In this document: positions 7,634 to 14,829 of the stretch, in pieces
How positions within the stretch are numbered: the stretch's first letter is position 1
How the letters are laid out: the number at the start of each line of letters is the position of its first letter
Source of the DNA: Bacillota bacterium
GTDB lineage: Bacteria > Bacillota > Syntrophomonadia > Syntrophomonadales > Syntrophomonadaceae
Length of the DNA: 35,083 nucleotides
Reading direction: 5' to 3'
Assembly (NCBI GenBank): GCA_023395515.1
Contig: JAEWZB010000071.1
Location: 1-35,083, forward strand
Position numbers and translations under genes: made by a program
Notes under the pieces: generated by a model
The model's input: only the letters and a program-made list of their open reading frames with translations
Databases searched by the model: none
What the model was told of the DNA's origin: nothing

Positions 7634-9187
7634 ATGGGAAATACACAAAACTTCCTGAAAGGTGCTTTAATTCTTAGTATTGCAGGAGCCATAAGTAAAA
7701 TCTTAGGGGCTTTGTACCGTATACCCTTAGCCAGGTTAATTGGAGCTGAAGGTATTGGCTTATATCAAATGGCTTATCCAATTTATACCACGATTTTGGC
7801 GATGGCTACGGCTGGAGTTCCGGTAGCAATATCTATTTTAGTTTCCCGTAAAGAAACCGAAGGCTTTTCCGGTGACAGTAAAAAAATATTTAAGATTTCT
7901 TTGCTAGTCTTATTTATATTTGGCCTGATTTTATCCGTTTTAGTTATGCAAGCCGCAGGAATATTAGCTACTTATGTGTTAAAAGATACTCGGGCTTATT
8001 ATCCTATTTTAGCAGTAGCCCCAGCCATATTTTTTGCTGGGCTGATGTCAGTTTTCAGAGGTTATTTCCAAGGTTATCAATCTATGATACCTACCGCTGT
8101 TTCCCAAGTAATTGAACAGCTATTCAGAGTCACAGCCGTAATAATACTAGCTTATCTTTTATTTCCCTTAGGACTAGAATTTGCGGCCGCCGGGGCTACT
8201 TTTGGAGCTGTTGTAGGTGGGGTGGCAGGATTGGCCGTACTTGGTATTTATTATTGGCGGTTTAAGAAAAAAGAAGGTATTGAGGGGCGCCCCTTAATAT
8301 ATTCGGGTACTAACTCCTTAACCCTGGCCAAAGAAATGGTTAGATTAGCAGTACCAGTATCCTTTGGAGCGGTAGTATTACCTTTAGTGCAGATGCTTGA
8401 CGCTGTTATCGTACCGGGCAGGCTGATGGCTCTAAACTACACGACTTCCCAGGCTACCGCCTTATACGGGCATTTATCGGGGATGGCGGCGGTTTTAATC
8501 AGCTTGCCTACTATTTTTACTATATCTATTGCCACCAGCCTGGTCCCGGCTATATCAGAAGCCTTAACCCAGAAGAAGAAGAATTTATTAAACGAAAGAT
8601 TAAATTACGGCTTTAGGGCCGGTATGATAATATCTCTGCCCAGTGCGGCGGGACTTTATGTGTTAGCTTTTCCTATTTGTGATTTGCTCTATGGTGCGCC
8701 TGAAGCTGGGTTTGCCCTAGAACCTCTGGCCTTTTCTTGTATAGCCTTAGCCGCTTTCCAGTTATCCAGTGCCGGTCTACAAGGTATAGGCCGCCCGGAG
8801 ATAGCTATGCGTCACCTGATTATAACTGGTATATTAAAAGTTATATTTAACTACAGCTTAACTAGTGTAGCCATGTTGAATATCCGCGGTGCCGCCATTG
8901 GTACGGTAATTGCGTTTACCATAGGTTCCCTATTAAATCTGCTGGTCCTTAAAAAATTAACTAATGTAGAGTACGAGATAGGGCGCTTGATAAAAATTAT
9001 AATAATAACTTTAGTTATGGGGATTATCACGAAACTAACTTATGGATATTGCGTAGGAATAGACATAAAATCCCATTTAGCTACCGTACTAGCCATCCTA
9101 ATGGGAGTGGCTACTTACGGAATACTTCTCATGGCTATTAAAGAATTTGATATTAATATGATAAAACGCATATTTAAAGGCGTTTAG
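7634..9187 (+). CDS. spoVB: SpoVB / MATE-like polysaccharide flippase
   Basis: A 517-residue integral membrane protein with about 14 membrane segments, starting MGNTQNFLKGALILSI, with the family pattern SKILGALYRIPLARLIGAEG near the N-terminus. It belongs to the MVF/MOP flippase group (Wzx, MurJ, SpoVB). SpoVB-type proteins act during spore cortex peptidoglycan synthesis; some paralogues act in vegetative lipid II or polysaccharide export. The ATG at 7634 follows GGGGAGG; the upstream ATG at 7619 overlaps that binding site and is not used. The spoVT-spoVB-mazG order is conserved in Bacillus and Clostridia. The exact substrate is not deducible. Confidence 0.88.
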   Translation: MGNTQNFLKGALILSIAGAISKILGALYRIPLARLIGAEGIGLYQMAYPIYTTILAMATAGVPVAISILVSRKETEGFSGDSKKIFKISLLVLFIFGLILSVLVMQAAGILATYVLKDTRAYYPILAVAPAIFFAGLMSVFRGYFQGYQSMIPTAVSQVIEQLFRVTAVIILAYLLFPLGLEFAAAGATFGAVVGGVAGLAVLGIYYWRFKKKEGIEGRPLIYSGTNSLTLAKEMVRLAVPVSFGAVVLPLVQMLDAVIVPGRLMALNYTTSQATALYGHLSGMAAVLISLPTIFTISIATSLVPAISEALTQKKKNLLNERLNYGFRAGMIISLPSAAGLYVLAFPICDLLYGAPEAGFALEPLAFSCIALAAFQLSSAGLQGIGRPEIAMRHLIITGILKVIFNYSLTSVAMLNIRGAAIGTVIAFTIGSLLNLLVLKKLTNVEYEIGRLIKIIIITLVMGIITKLTYGYCVGIDIKSHLATVLAILMGVATYGILLMAIKEFDINMIKRIFKGV

Positions 9188-9437
9188 AACTGGGCTTTAA
9201 TTTACGCTGACTACCGCTGATTTTTTTATGACTTACACTGTTTTTTATATTAAATTATAACTCCCCCTCTGGGGGAATGACGAGTGCATCCTGTCAAATT
9301 TAAAGAAACAAGAAAAATAGCATCTTTATGTACTGTTTTCACCATGTTATTCTCAAAGCGAATAAGTACTTTGAAAAAGTCTGTGGGAGTCATAGATAGT
9401 CTGCGAAAGTCTGCGTGAATTTATATTGGAGGTTATT
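9188..9437. other. 250-bp gap with degenerate repeat-like text
   Basis: No gene is seen. The gap holds a small GC hairpin (CCCCC TCT GGGGG at 9263-9275, no T run) and wording of the form CGCTGACTACCGCTGATTT near 9207-9226 and GTCTGCGAAAGTCTGCGTG near 9399-9417. Similar text (AATCTGTATAAATCCGTGTT) recurs near 14103-14122. It resembles worn dispersed intergenic repeats; this is an impression from one window only. Confidence 0.3.
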
Positions 9438-10184
9438 ATGCAAGAGCTAATTGAAGTAATGGACAAGCTTTTAGGGGAAGAGGGGTGTCCCTGGGATAGA
9501 GAACAGACCCATGAATCATTACAGCGGTATCTTTTAGAAGAGACTTACGAAGTAATGGAAGCAATACAAGAAAGTGATATGAATAAACTAAGGGAAGAAT
9601 TGGGAGACTTATTACTACAAGTGGTTTTCCATGCCATGTTAGCTGAAAAGGCCGGCAATTTTACTTTAGATGATGTAGTTCATATCATAAGCCAAAAAAT
9701 GATACAGAGACATCCCCATGTATTTGGGAATATGGATCTTAAAACTAGTGATGATGTCATGGAAAACTGGGAAGGCTTTAAAAAGAAGGAGGGAAAAAAG
9801 TATCTTTTAGAAGGTATACCTAAGTTTTTGCCGGCTTTATTAAGAGCGTTGAAGATGCAGGAAAAAGCCGCCCGGGTTGGTTTTGATTGGCCAGTTTTAG
9901 AAGGGGCTATAGATAAATTTAAAGAAGAAGTTTTAGAGCTTAAAAATGCCCAAGATGACCAACAGTTAAAAGAAGAAATGGGTGATATCTTTTTTGCTTT
10001 AGTCAATATAGCCCGTATGAAAAATATTAATCCTGAAGAAGCTTTGCAACTAAGCAATGATAAATTTCTACGCCGGTTTAATTATATTGAAGAGCAAATA
10101 AAGAATAAGGGTTTAGGTTTTAATGACTATAATTTAGAAGAATTAGATAAGATTTGGAATGAAGCTAAGTCTAAAGGCCTATAA
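9438..10184 (+). CDS. mazG: nucleoside triphosphate pyrophosphohydrolase MazG
   Basis: A 248-residue protein with two tandem MazG domains. The first (about residues 5-105) has CPWDREQTHESL and EExxE metal-binding motifs (LEETYEVMEAI, REELGDLLLQ). The second (about 140-235) repeats this (FKEEVLELK, KEEMGDIFFALVN). MazG hydrolyses NTPs/dNTPs to NMPs and pyrophosphate, a house-cleaning or stress role. The start is the ATG at 9438, since the in-frame TTG at 9426 lies inside the GGAGG binding site. Bacillus YabN carries an extra N-terminal methylase-like domain that is absent here, so this is the shorter E. coli-like form. Confidence 0.95.
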   Translation: MQELIEVMDKLLGEEGCPWDREQTHESLQRYLLEETYEVMEAIQESDMNKLREELGDLLLQVVFHAMLAEKAGNFTLDDVVHIISQKMIQRHPHVFGNMDLKTSDDVMENWEGFKKKEGKKYLLEGIPKFLPALLRALKMQEKAARVGFDWPVLEGAIDKFKEEVLELKNAQDDQQLKEEMGDIFFALVNIARMKNINPEEALQLSNDKFLRRFNYIEEQIKNKGLGFNDYNLEELDKIWNEAKSKGL

Positions 10185-10293
10185 AACACGAGAAATATGG
10201 CCTTAACTACATAAGTTTTTTTATAAAAAGCAGGAGAATATATATGGGCGGCGAATAGCCATAATATACCAATGCTATAAGGAGTGGATAGGT

Positions 10294-10566
10294 GTGAATA
10301 AAACGGATTTAGTTAATCAAGTAGCCTCAAAAACAGGAATGACCAAAAAAGATGTAGAAAAAGTAGTTAACGCTTTCTTTGGTTCAGTTGAAGGTGCTCT
10401 TAAGGCAGGAGACAAGGTACAGCTCATAGGATTTGGAACATTTGAAGTGAGAGATAGACAAGCTCGCAAAGGCAGAAATCCACAAACTGGCGAGGAAATT
10501 ACCATCGCCGCGACTAAGGTTCCCGCTTTTAAAGCAGGTAAAGCCTTAAAAGATTCAGTTATTTAA
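10294..10566 (+). CDS. hup: DNA-binding protein HU
   Basis: A 90-residue HU/IHF-family protein with the DNA-binding arm signature GRNPQTGEEI (about residues 61-70) and the typical N-terminus NKTDLVNQVA. It is a nucleoid architectural protein that bends DNA as a dimer. The start is a GTG with GGAGTGG about 7 bases upstream. It lies 109 bp after mazG and 4 bp before the S4-domain gene, the usual Bacillus/Clostridia arrangement. Confidence 0.97.
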   Translation: MNKTDLVNQVASKTGMTKKDVEKVVNAFFGSVEGALKAGDKVQLIGFGTFEVRDRQARKGRNPQTGEEITIAATKVPAFKAGKALKDSVI

Positions 10567-10570
10567 TAAA

Positions 10571-10813
10571 ATGCGTTTAGATAAATACCTTAAGGTTTCC
10601 AGAATAATTAAAAGGCGCACGGTGGCCCGGGATTTTGCGGAGCATGACCGGGTACTGGTAAATGGCAAATTAGCCAAGCCTTCAACAATAGTCAAAAAAG
10701 GCGATATTATTACTATTCAAATAGGAGAAAAACAAAATGTTTTCGAGGTTCTGGACATTAAGGAAAATATCAAAGCTAATGAGGCCAAAAATTTGTATCG
10801 CCCTATAGAATAA
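10571..10813 (+). CDS. rqcP: S4-domain RNA-binding protein RqcP (YabO, Hsp15-like)
   Basis: An 80-residue protein made almost wholly of an S4 domain (MRLDKYLKVSRIIKRRTVA, VLVNGKLAKPS, KKGDIITI). RqcP/YabO binds obstructed 50S subunits and works with RqcH in adding alanine tails to stalled nascent chains. It begins 4 bp after the hup stop with no strong ribosome binding site, so it is probably translated by coupling to hup. The next 130 bases hold two terminator-like structures that separate it from yabP. Confidence 0.9.
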   Translation: MRLDKYLKVSRIIKRRTVARDFAEHDRVLVNGKLAKPSTIVKKGDIITIQIGEKQNVFEVLDIKENIKANEAKNLYRPIE

Positions 10814-10820
10814 TAAACAA

Positions 10821-10876
10821 ATAAGAAAAACTTAGCTTTCATTAACATACTTCAGCGCAAGCTTAGTTTTTCTTAT
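10821..10876. terminator. long inverted repeat after rqcP, possible bidirectional terminator
   Basis: ATAAGAAAAACTTAGCT (10821-10837) pairs with AGCTTAGTTTTTCTTAT (10860-10876) over 17 bp with one mismatch and a 22-base loop. The A tract before and T tract after the inner stem fit a terminator reading on either strand. It is followed 37 bp later by a second, stronger terminator. Confidence 0.5.
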
Positions 10877-10912
10877 ACTATCATCCCTAGAGTACTATAC
10901 TTATCTGATAGT

Positions 10913-10947
10913 AAAATCGCTTCCGAAAAATCGGGGGCGATTTTTTT
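10913..10947 (+). terminator. rho-independent terminator between rqcP and yabP
   Basis: AAAATCGCTTCCGA pairs with TCGGGGGCGATTTT through 14 bp including two G-U pairs, with an AAAA loop and a run of seven T. It closes the mazG-hup-rqcP unit and isolates the sporulation genes yabP and yabQ. Confidence 0.92.
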
Positions 10948-10950
10948 ATG

Positions 10951-10980
10951 TCATAAAGGTTAGTCTGGTCAGCATATTCT
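10951..10980 (+). promoter_or_regulatory. candidate sigma-E promoter of yabP-yabQ
   Basis: TCATAAA (10951-10957) and CATATTCT (10973-10980) are separated by 15 bases. This fits the mother-cell sigma-E pattern (KMATA-type -35; CATANNNT -10). yabP and yabQ belong to the sigma-E regulon in Bacillus. The start codon lies 33 bases after the -10 box. Confidence 0.6.
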
Positions 10981-11013
10981 TATATAACAGATTGCCTAAA
11001 AAGGAGGGGGATT

Positions 11014-11283
11014 ATGGCTGAACACGCTATTAAGTTAAATGACCGTAGTAGTATGGAACTTACCGGGGTTAATAATGTAAACACCTTTGATGAGCAAGAA
11101 ATAATTCTTGAAACTATATTAGGACATCTCTTTATTATGGGGGAAAATTTGCATATAACCATGTTAAATCTGGAGGAAGGTAAGGTAGCATTAGAAGGGG
11201 TTATTAATTCAGTTGAATATAAATCTCAAGGAGCTGATTTAAAAGCTAAAAGTAAAAATATTTTAAGTCGTCTTCTGAAATAA
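11014..11283 (+). CDS. yabP: sporulation protein YabP
   Basis: An 89-residue YabP-family protein with the typical central region RSSMELTGVNNVNTFDEQEI and ILETILGHLFIMGENLHI. It is made in the mother cell during sporulation; the molecular role is not well defined. The ATG is preceded by AAGGAGGGGG at about 4 bases. It is the first gene of a two-gene unit with yabQ, 64 bp apart. Confidence 0.95.
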   Translation: MAEHAIKLNDRSSMELTGVNNVNTFDEQEIILETILGHLFIMGENLHITMLNLEEGKVALEGVINSVEYKSQGADLKAKSKNILSRLLK

Positions 11284-11347
11284 TTGTGTAGTTATTTTGT
11301 AGCAACTTAATAAGTTGTAATAGCCTCAATTAACGGAGGGAAATCTA

Positions 11348-11773
11348 TTGTCTGATTTGCTAATCCAGATGAAGGCTTTTTTTCTTACCTTAGCATTAGG
11401 TATAGTGGCTGGTCTTATATTTCATTTTTATCAGCTTACCATTATAAAAGCCAGGGTAGGTAAATACTCCTTATACATCTTAGACTTTTTTCTATGGATA
11501 ATTATGATTTGCTTGGTATTCTTCTGTATGCTGTGGATAAATCAAGGTGAAATGCGCCTATATGTACTAATAGCCTTAGTAACAGGCATACTCATCTACT
11601 ATCACTATTTATCCAGCCGCTTGCAAAAGGTAGTGGATACTAGCGCCAGGTTGACTATAGGCAGTATCGGATTTATAAGCCATCTATTCGTAAAGCCTTT
11701 TATATGGATAAAAGCCTGGATTCAGGCCAGCATTATTAAACGGCGTACGCCGCCTCCCGATGAAAATGATTAA
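11348..11773 (+). CDS. yabQ: spore cortex biosynthesis protein YabQ
   Basis: A 141-residue membrane protein with about four hydrophobic segments (roughly residues 8-27, 40-63, 68-90 and a weaker one near 95-115) and a hydrophilic tail ending RRTPPPDEND. YabQ is a sigma-E-dependent membrane protein needed for spore cortex formation. The start is a TTG with GGAGGG 7 bases upstream. The position after yabP and before divIC is conserved. Confidence 0.9.
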   Translation: MSDLLIQMKAFFLTLALGIVAGLIFHFYQLTIIKARVGKYSLYILDFFLWIIMICLVFFCMLWINQGEMRLYVLIALVTGILIYYHYLSSRLQKVVDTSARLTIGSIGFISHLFVKPFIWIKAWIQASIIKRRTPPPDEND

Positions 11774-11833
11774 GTAACTAAATTATAAAGAGGATTTTTT
11801 TAATACTCCCCGAATAAGTAATATGTAGTTAAT

Positions 11834-11879
11834 TTGTCCACAGAATGTGGATAACTTGTGGATAGAGTGTTGTGGATAT
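11834..11879. promoter_or_regulatory. cluster of four DnaA-box-like 9-mers
   Basis: Four matches to TTATNCACA lie within 46 bp: TTGTCCACA at 11834-11842 (plus strand, one mismatch), TGTGGATAA at 11846-11854 (minus strand, perfect), TGTGGATAG at 11857-11865 (minus, one mismatch) and TGTGGATAT at 11871-11879 (minus, one mismatch). Distances between successive starts are 12, 11 and 14 bp, near one helical turn. The last box overlaps the start of the HTH gene. I found no other DnaA-box-like 9-mers elsewhere in the window. Binding by DnaA is inferred. Confidence 0.7.
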
Positions 11880-12108
11880 GAAGATAGAAATTAGGGGAGT
11901 AGAAAAACTTAGTTTTCGGGAACGGCAGGTAGTAGTACTTAAGGAGATGGGCAAGTCAACCTCAGAGATAGCCAAATCTTTAAAAATAAGTGCTAGCACA
12001 GTGGCTACCTTATATAATCGTGCCCGTTCTAAAGGCTATGAAGTAGTCATCATACTCCCTGGCGATACTTTAGGTATTTTTGGTGGGGAGGATAATGCCG
12101 ATGAATAA
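11872..12108 (+). CDS. small helix-turn-helix protein (sigma-70 region 4 / LuxR type)
   Basis: A 78-residue protein whose residues about 13-55 form one HTH domain (LSFRERQVVVLKEMGKSTSE, IAKSLKISASTV, LYNRARSKGYE). It resembles the C-terminal DNA-binding part of LuxR regulators or sigma factor region 4, standing alone. The start may be GTG 11872 or ATG 11878; neither has a good ribosome binding site, and both fall in or beside a DnaA-box-like site. It overlaps the start of divIC by 8 bp, so the two are co-translated. The target is unknown; a role in division or sporulation control is a guess from position. Confidence 0.75.
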   Translation: MDMKIEIRGVEKLSFRERQVVVLKEMGKSTSEIAKSLKISASTVATLYNRARSKGYEVVIILPGDTLGIFGGEDNADE

Positions 12109-12376
12109 GCCTTTTAAGCTGGTTATTACCACACTGGTATGTATTTGTTTAATGGTGACTATAATTCCCAGGACTAAAATAGTTTATGAGCTGTCCCAGC
12201 GTAAAACTGAATTAGAAGAGCAAAAGCTTTTATTAATGGAGAAAAATAACCTTCTGACTAAGGAATTTGAACAGGCTAAGTCTTTGGAAAATATTGAAAG
12301 AATAGCCCGGGAACAATTGGGCATGGTAAAAAGTGGAGAACAGATAATAATGCCCGTGGTGTCAAATAACAACTAG
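12101..12376 (+). CDS. divIC: cell division protein DivIC / FtsB-like
   Basis: A 91-residue bitopic protein: short basic N-terminus (MNKPFK), one membrane helix (about residues 6-26), then a heptad-rich coiled coil (about 32-68) and a C-terminal patch (IERIAREQLGMVKSGEQII) typical of the septum formation initiator family. DivIC works with FtsL and DivIB in the divisome. The ATG at 12101 is 9 bases from GGAGG; ATG 12095 is only 3 bases away and less likely. The start overlaps the end of the HTH gene. Confidence 0.92.
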   Translation: MNKPFKLVITTLVCICLMVTIIPRTKIVYELSQRKTELEEQKLLLMEKNNLLTKEFEQAKSLENIERIAREQLGMVKSGEQIIMPVVSNNN

Positions 12377-12397
12377 CTTGGCGAATGAATGTTTCAG

Positions 12398-12426
12398 TTG
12401 ACTAGTTCCCCGGCATCTAATACAAT
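12398..12426 (+). promoter_or_regulatory. strong sigma-A promoter of the S1-domain gene
   Basis: TTGACT (12398-12403), 17 bases, TACAAT (12421-12426). A second TATAAT lies at 12435-12440. The predicted start of transcription is about 30 bp before the ATG at 12462. Confidence 0.8.
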
Positions 12427-12461
12427 GAATCTAGTATAATTTGAGGGGGATCTTAGTTTTT

Positions 12462-12911
12462 ATGCCTACTGAACAAACAAATATTGTTCCTGGTGACATA
12501 ATGGAAGGCAAAGTCCAGGGCATTACTAAATTCGGAGCTTTCATTGAACTGGCTGGCGGAGCAGTTGGACTAGTGCACATTTCCGAGATTGCAGATACTT
12601 ATGTAAAAGATGTAAAGGATTTCATTAAAGAAGGTGACACGGTAAAAGTAAAAGTATTAAATGTGGCCGGTAAGAAGATTGGTTTATCTATTAAACAGGC
12701 CCTGGCACCAGTAGCACCTCCACCACCAAGAACTCCCCGACCGGTAAATCGGAGCAGTGGTGGTTCTAATGATTCGGGCCGTAGCTTTAACAGACCTACG
12801 GGAGCAGCTAGTTTAGATGACAAGATCGCCAAGTTCCTAAAAGAAAGTGACGAGAGAATGCAGCCCCTTAAAAATCGGATTGAACCTAAGAAAAGAAATC
12901 GAAATAGCTAG
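12462..12911 (+). CDS. yabR: S1-domain RNA-binding protein (YabR-like)
   Basis: A 149-residue protein with one S1 RNA-binding domain in residues about 8-80 (VPGDIMEGKVQGITKFGAFI, GLVHISEIA, KVKVLNVAGKKIGLSIKQ), then a flexible Pro/Gly/Ser-rich linker (about 87-120) and a basic tail. The S1 domain is like those of polynucleotide phosphorylase and Bacillus YabR / GSP13, which associate with RNA or ribosomes. The ATG at 12462 is used because the in-frame TTG at 12441 precedes the GAGGGGG site. It has its own promoter and terminator. Confidence 0.92.
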   Translation: MPTEQTNIVPGDIMEGKVQGITKFGAFIELAGGAVGLVHISEIADTYVKDVKDFIKEGDTVKVKVLNVAGKKIGLSIKQALAPVAPPPPRTPRPVNRSSGGSNDSGRSFNRPTGAASLDDKIAKFLKESDERMQPLKNRIEPKKRNRNS

Positions 12912-12919
12912 TAAGTTAG

Positions 12920-12945
12920 AGCACTCCTTAAGGGGAGTGCTTTTT
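12920..12945 (+). terminator. rho-independent terminator after the S1-domain gene
   Basis: Stem AGCACTCC / GGAGTGCT (8 bp), six-base loop, then five T. Confidence 0.9.
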
Positions 12946-12970
12946 AAATTATTTTAGGAAGGAAGATAGC

Positions 12971-13837
12971 ATGAGATATGCAGCTATTGACATAGGAACT
13001 AATTCTTGCCGTTTACTAATTGCTGAAAAAGCAGCCGGGAAACTTAGCTCTCTTTATCGGACTATGGAAACTACCCGTCTGGGAGAAAATATGCAGGCTA
13101 ATTTCTCCATAACCGAGGAGGCCATCTTAAGAACTTGCAACACGTTAAATAACTTTAAAGCTATTATGCGCGAATACGAAGTTGAAAATTTCAGAGCAGT
13201 AGCTACCAGTGCGGTAAGGGAAGCTGGAAACCAAAAAGGTTTTATACAATCAGTCCAAGATAAATGTAATATAAATGTAGAGGTAATTAGTGGAGAAGAA
13301 GAAGCCCACCTAAGTTATCTGGGCGTTAAAAACAGCTTGGATTTAGCTGTCTCTCCCCTGGTAGTAGACTTAGGGGGCGGAAGTACGGAATTAATAATGG
13401 AAAAGGATTTTTTTATATCTCTCCCCGTGGGAGCAGTAAGGGTTTATGAATTAAACCTGTCTGCTGATGATATCAGCCAAATATTAAAACCTCTTATCCC
13501 CAAGCAAGAAGCTTATAAAGCTAATCCTTTAGTTTTTGTAGGAGGCACCGCTACTTCTTTAGTGGCCATGAAGTTTTCTCTGGACGTTTATAAGTCGGAG
13601 CTAGTACATGGGCAAGTATTAACTCGTGGTGAAATAGCTGATCTTTATAATAGGTTGGAAAAAATGCCCCTTTCCCTGCGCCGACGTTTACCCGGCTTAC
13701 AACCCGAACGGGCCGATATAATTACCGGAGGCATTCTTATTCTGTTGCTTATTATGGATATTTTCAGGAAAGAAGAGATAACTGTCAGTGAAAGCGATTT
13801 AATGGAAGCTATAATTGGGGAAATGTGTGGTTTGTAA
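12971..13837 (+). CDS. Ppx/GppA-family phosphatase (exopolyphosphatase-like)
   Basis: A 288-residue protein with the ASKHA phosphate-binding motifs IDIGTNSCRLLI (residues 6-17) and DLGGGSTELI (about 136-145), and FVGGTATSL later. Family members hydrolyse polyphosphate or (p)ppGpp-related pentaphosphate. The length corresponds to the catalytic core only; the C-terminal HD-like domain of long Ppx proteins is absent. The ATG has AGGAAGGA at about 7 bases. A Ppx/GppA gene between the S1 gene and spoIIE is familiar in Clostridia. Substrate preference is not decided by sequence. Confidence 0.9.
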   Translation: MRYAAIDIGTNSCRLLIAEKAAGKLSSLYRTMETTRLGENMQANFSITEEAILRTCNTLNNFKAIMREYEVENFRAVATSAVREAGNQKGFIQSVQDKCNINVEVISGEEEAHLSYLGVKNSLDLAVSPLVVDLGGGSTELIMEKDFFISLPVGAVRVYELNLSADDISQILKPLIPKQEAYKANPLVFVGGTATSLVAMKFSLDVYKSELVHGQVLTRGEIADLYNRLEKMPLSLRRRLPGLQPERADIITGGILILLLIMDIFRKEEITVSESDLMEAIIGEMCGL

Positions 13838-13868
13838 AGCGTAATAGGAGCCGAGCGGGCGTAATAAT

Positions 13869-14054
13869 ATGAACTTAAATGATAAACAGCGCAGTTACCG
13901 GAACATCTTTATCGGTTTTGTTGTGGGAAGTATTCTTTATGAATTAGGATATTTCCTGATTAAGGGCCGAACTAGCCTTGAGAGTACACCCTTTGTTATT
14001 GTAGGGGCCTTTATTGGCTCTATTATCGGGATGATTATTACTAGAGAAAAATAA
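13869..14054 (+). CDS. small two-helix membrane protein, unknown function
   Basis: A 61-residue frame starting MNLNDKQRSYRNIFIGFVVG. It has two hydrophobic segments, about 13-30 and 40-57; the second is glycine-spaced (VGAFIGSIIGMII), which favours helix packing. It starts 31 bp after the phosphatase gene; AGGAG lies far upstream (about 17 bases), so translation may be weak. No family recognised. Confidence 0.55.
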   Translation: MNLNDKQRSYRNIFIGFVVGSILYELGYFLIKGRTSLESTPFVIVGAFIGSIIGMIITREK

Positions 14055-14079
14055 CCCGTTGGGGACTGTCCCCAACGGG
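14055..14079 (-). terminator. perfect palindrome, terminator for the carbonic anhydrase gene
   Basis: CCCGTTGGGGA / TCCCCAACGGG is an 11-bp perfect stem with a 3-base loop. Read on the minus strand it is followed by TTATTTTTC, which fits a rho-independent terminator for the gene ending at 14146. On the plus strand no T run follows, though the stem begins right at the stop of the small gene. Confidence 0.65.
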
Positions 14080-14145
14080 CTAGATTAAATAATAAATAAA
14101 AAAATCTGTATAAATCCGTGTTCCAGTAGAGTCTAATCCACCTCA

Positions 14146-14829
14146 CTAGCAAACAATCAGCCGTTTAACCCTTTCGCCTGCTGAGCCGGAGGGCAGCTTT
14201 TCTTTTATTAGCTCCGGCTGGTTTTCACCGTTTAGATTGGTAATATAAAACTTGCCATAGCCGTTTTTATAAATATTATGCAAGTCAACCATAATGCCTA
14301 GTATGGCTAAATCGCCCTGGACCACTAAAGCCTTAACTTCATCATTGGCTAAGACATACTTAATCTGCATATCCACACTTAATTCGGCCAGTTCAGTAGC
14401 ACGGATATCTCCTTGATCAGACAGGGGAGGGTTATACTGCTCACGAGCTTCTTGCAAAGTCGCTTTAAGAGTAGTTAACTCGGCGCGGATGGCATCAGGT
14501 TCCCCGGAAAATTCTGATTCAGCCGCTTTTACAGCTCCGCAATCACTATGACCGGCAATAATTAATAATGGGGTATGAAGATGTAAGAGCCCGTATAATA
14601 TTGAGCCGGCATTAATTGTAAATTGGTTGCCAATATTTTCTGCCGAGAAAATCCGGTTAAATACGGGGCCGAACATATTAACCGGCATACGTGAATCTGA
14701 ACAGGTTAAAAGGGTAATCTGAGGATGTTGTTTAAACCCGGCTTGTTCAAATTCGGCGAGGGGAAACTGGCCTTCAAAAGATTTCACCTCATTCTCCATG
14801 TCTTTAAAAACTTCAAACCATTTCGACAT
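14146..14829 (-). CDS. beta-class carbonic anhydrase
   Basis: A 227-residue protein with the beta-carbonic anhydrase zinc and active-site motifs: CSDSR (Cys43, Asp45, Arg47) and GHSDCG (His94, Cys97). It interconverts CO2 and bicarbonate in the cytoplasm. GGGAGGTGC stands just before the ATG. It is divergent from a formate/nitrite-type channel across 397 bp. The pair suggests supply or removal of CO2/bicarbonate linked to formate metabolism, as expected in a formate-exchanging anaerobe; this link is inferred from neighbourhood only. Confidence 0.93.
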   Translation of the reverse strand: MSKWFEVFKDMENEVKSFEGQFPLAEFEQAGFKQHPQITLLTCSDSRMPVNMFGPVFNRIFSAENIGNQFTINAGSILYGLLHLHTPLLIIAGHSDCGAVKAAESEFSGEPDAIRAELTTLKATLQEAREQYNPPLSDQGDIRATELAELSVDMQIKYVLANDEVKALVVQGDLAILGIMVDLHNIYKNGYGKFYITNLNGENQPELIKEKLPSGSAGERVKRLIVC

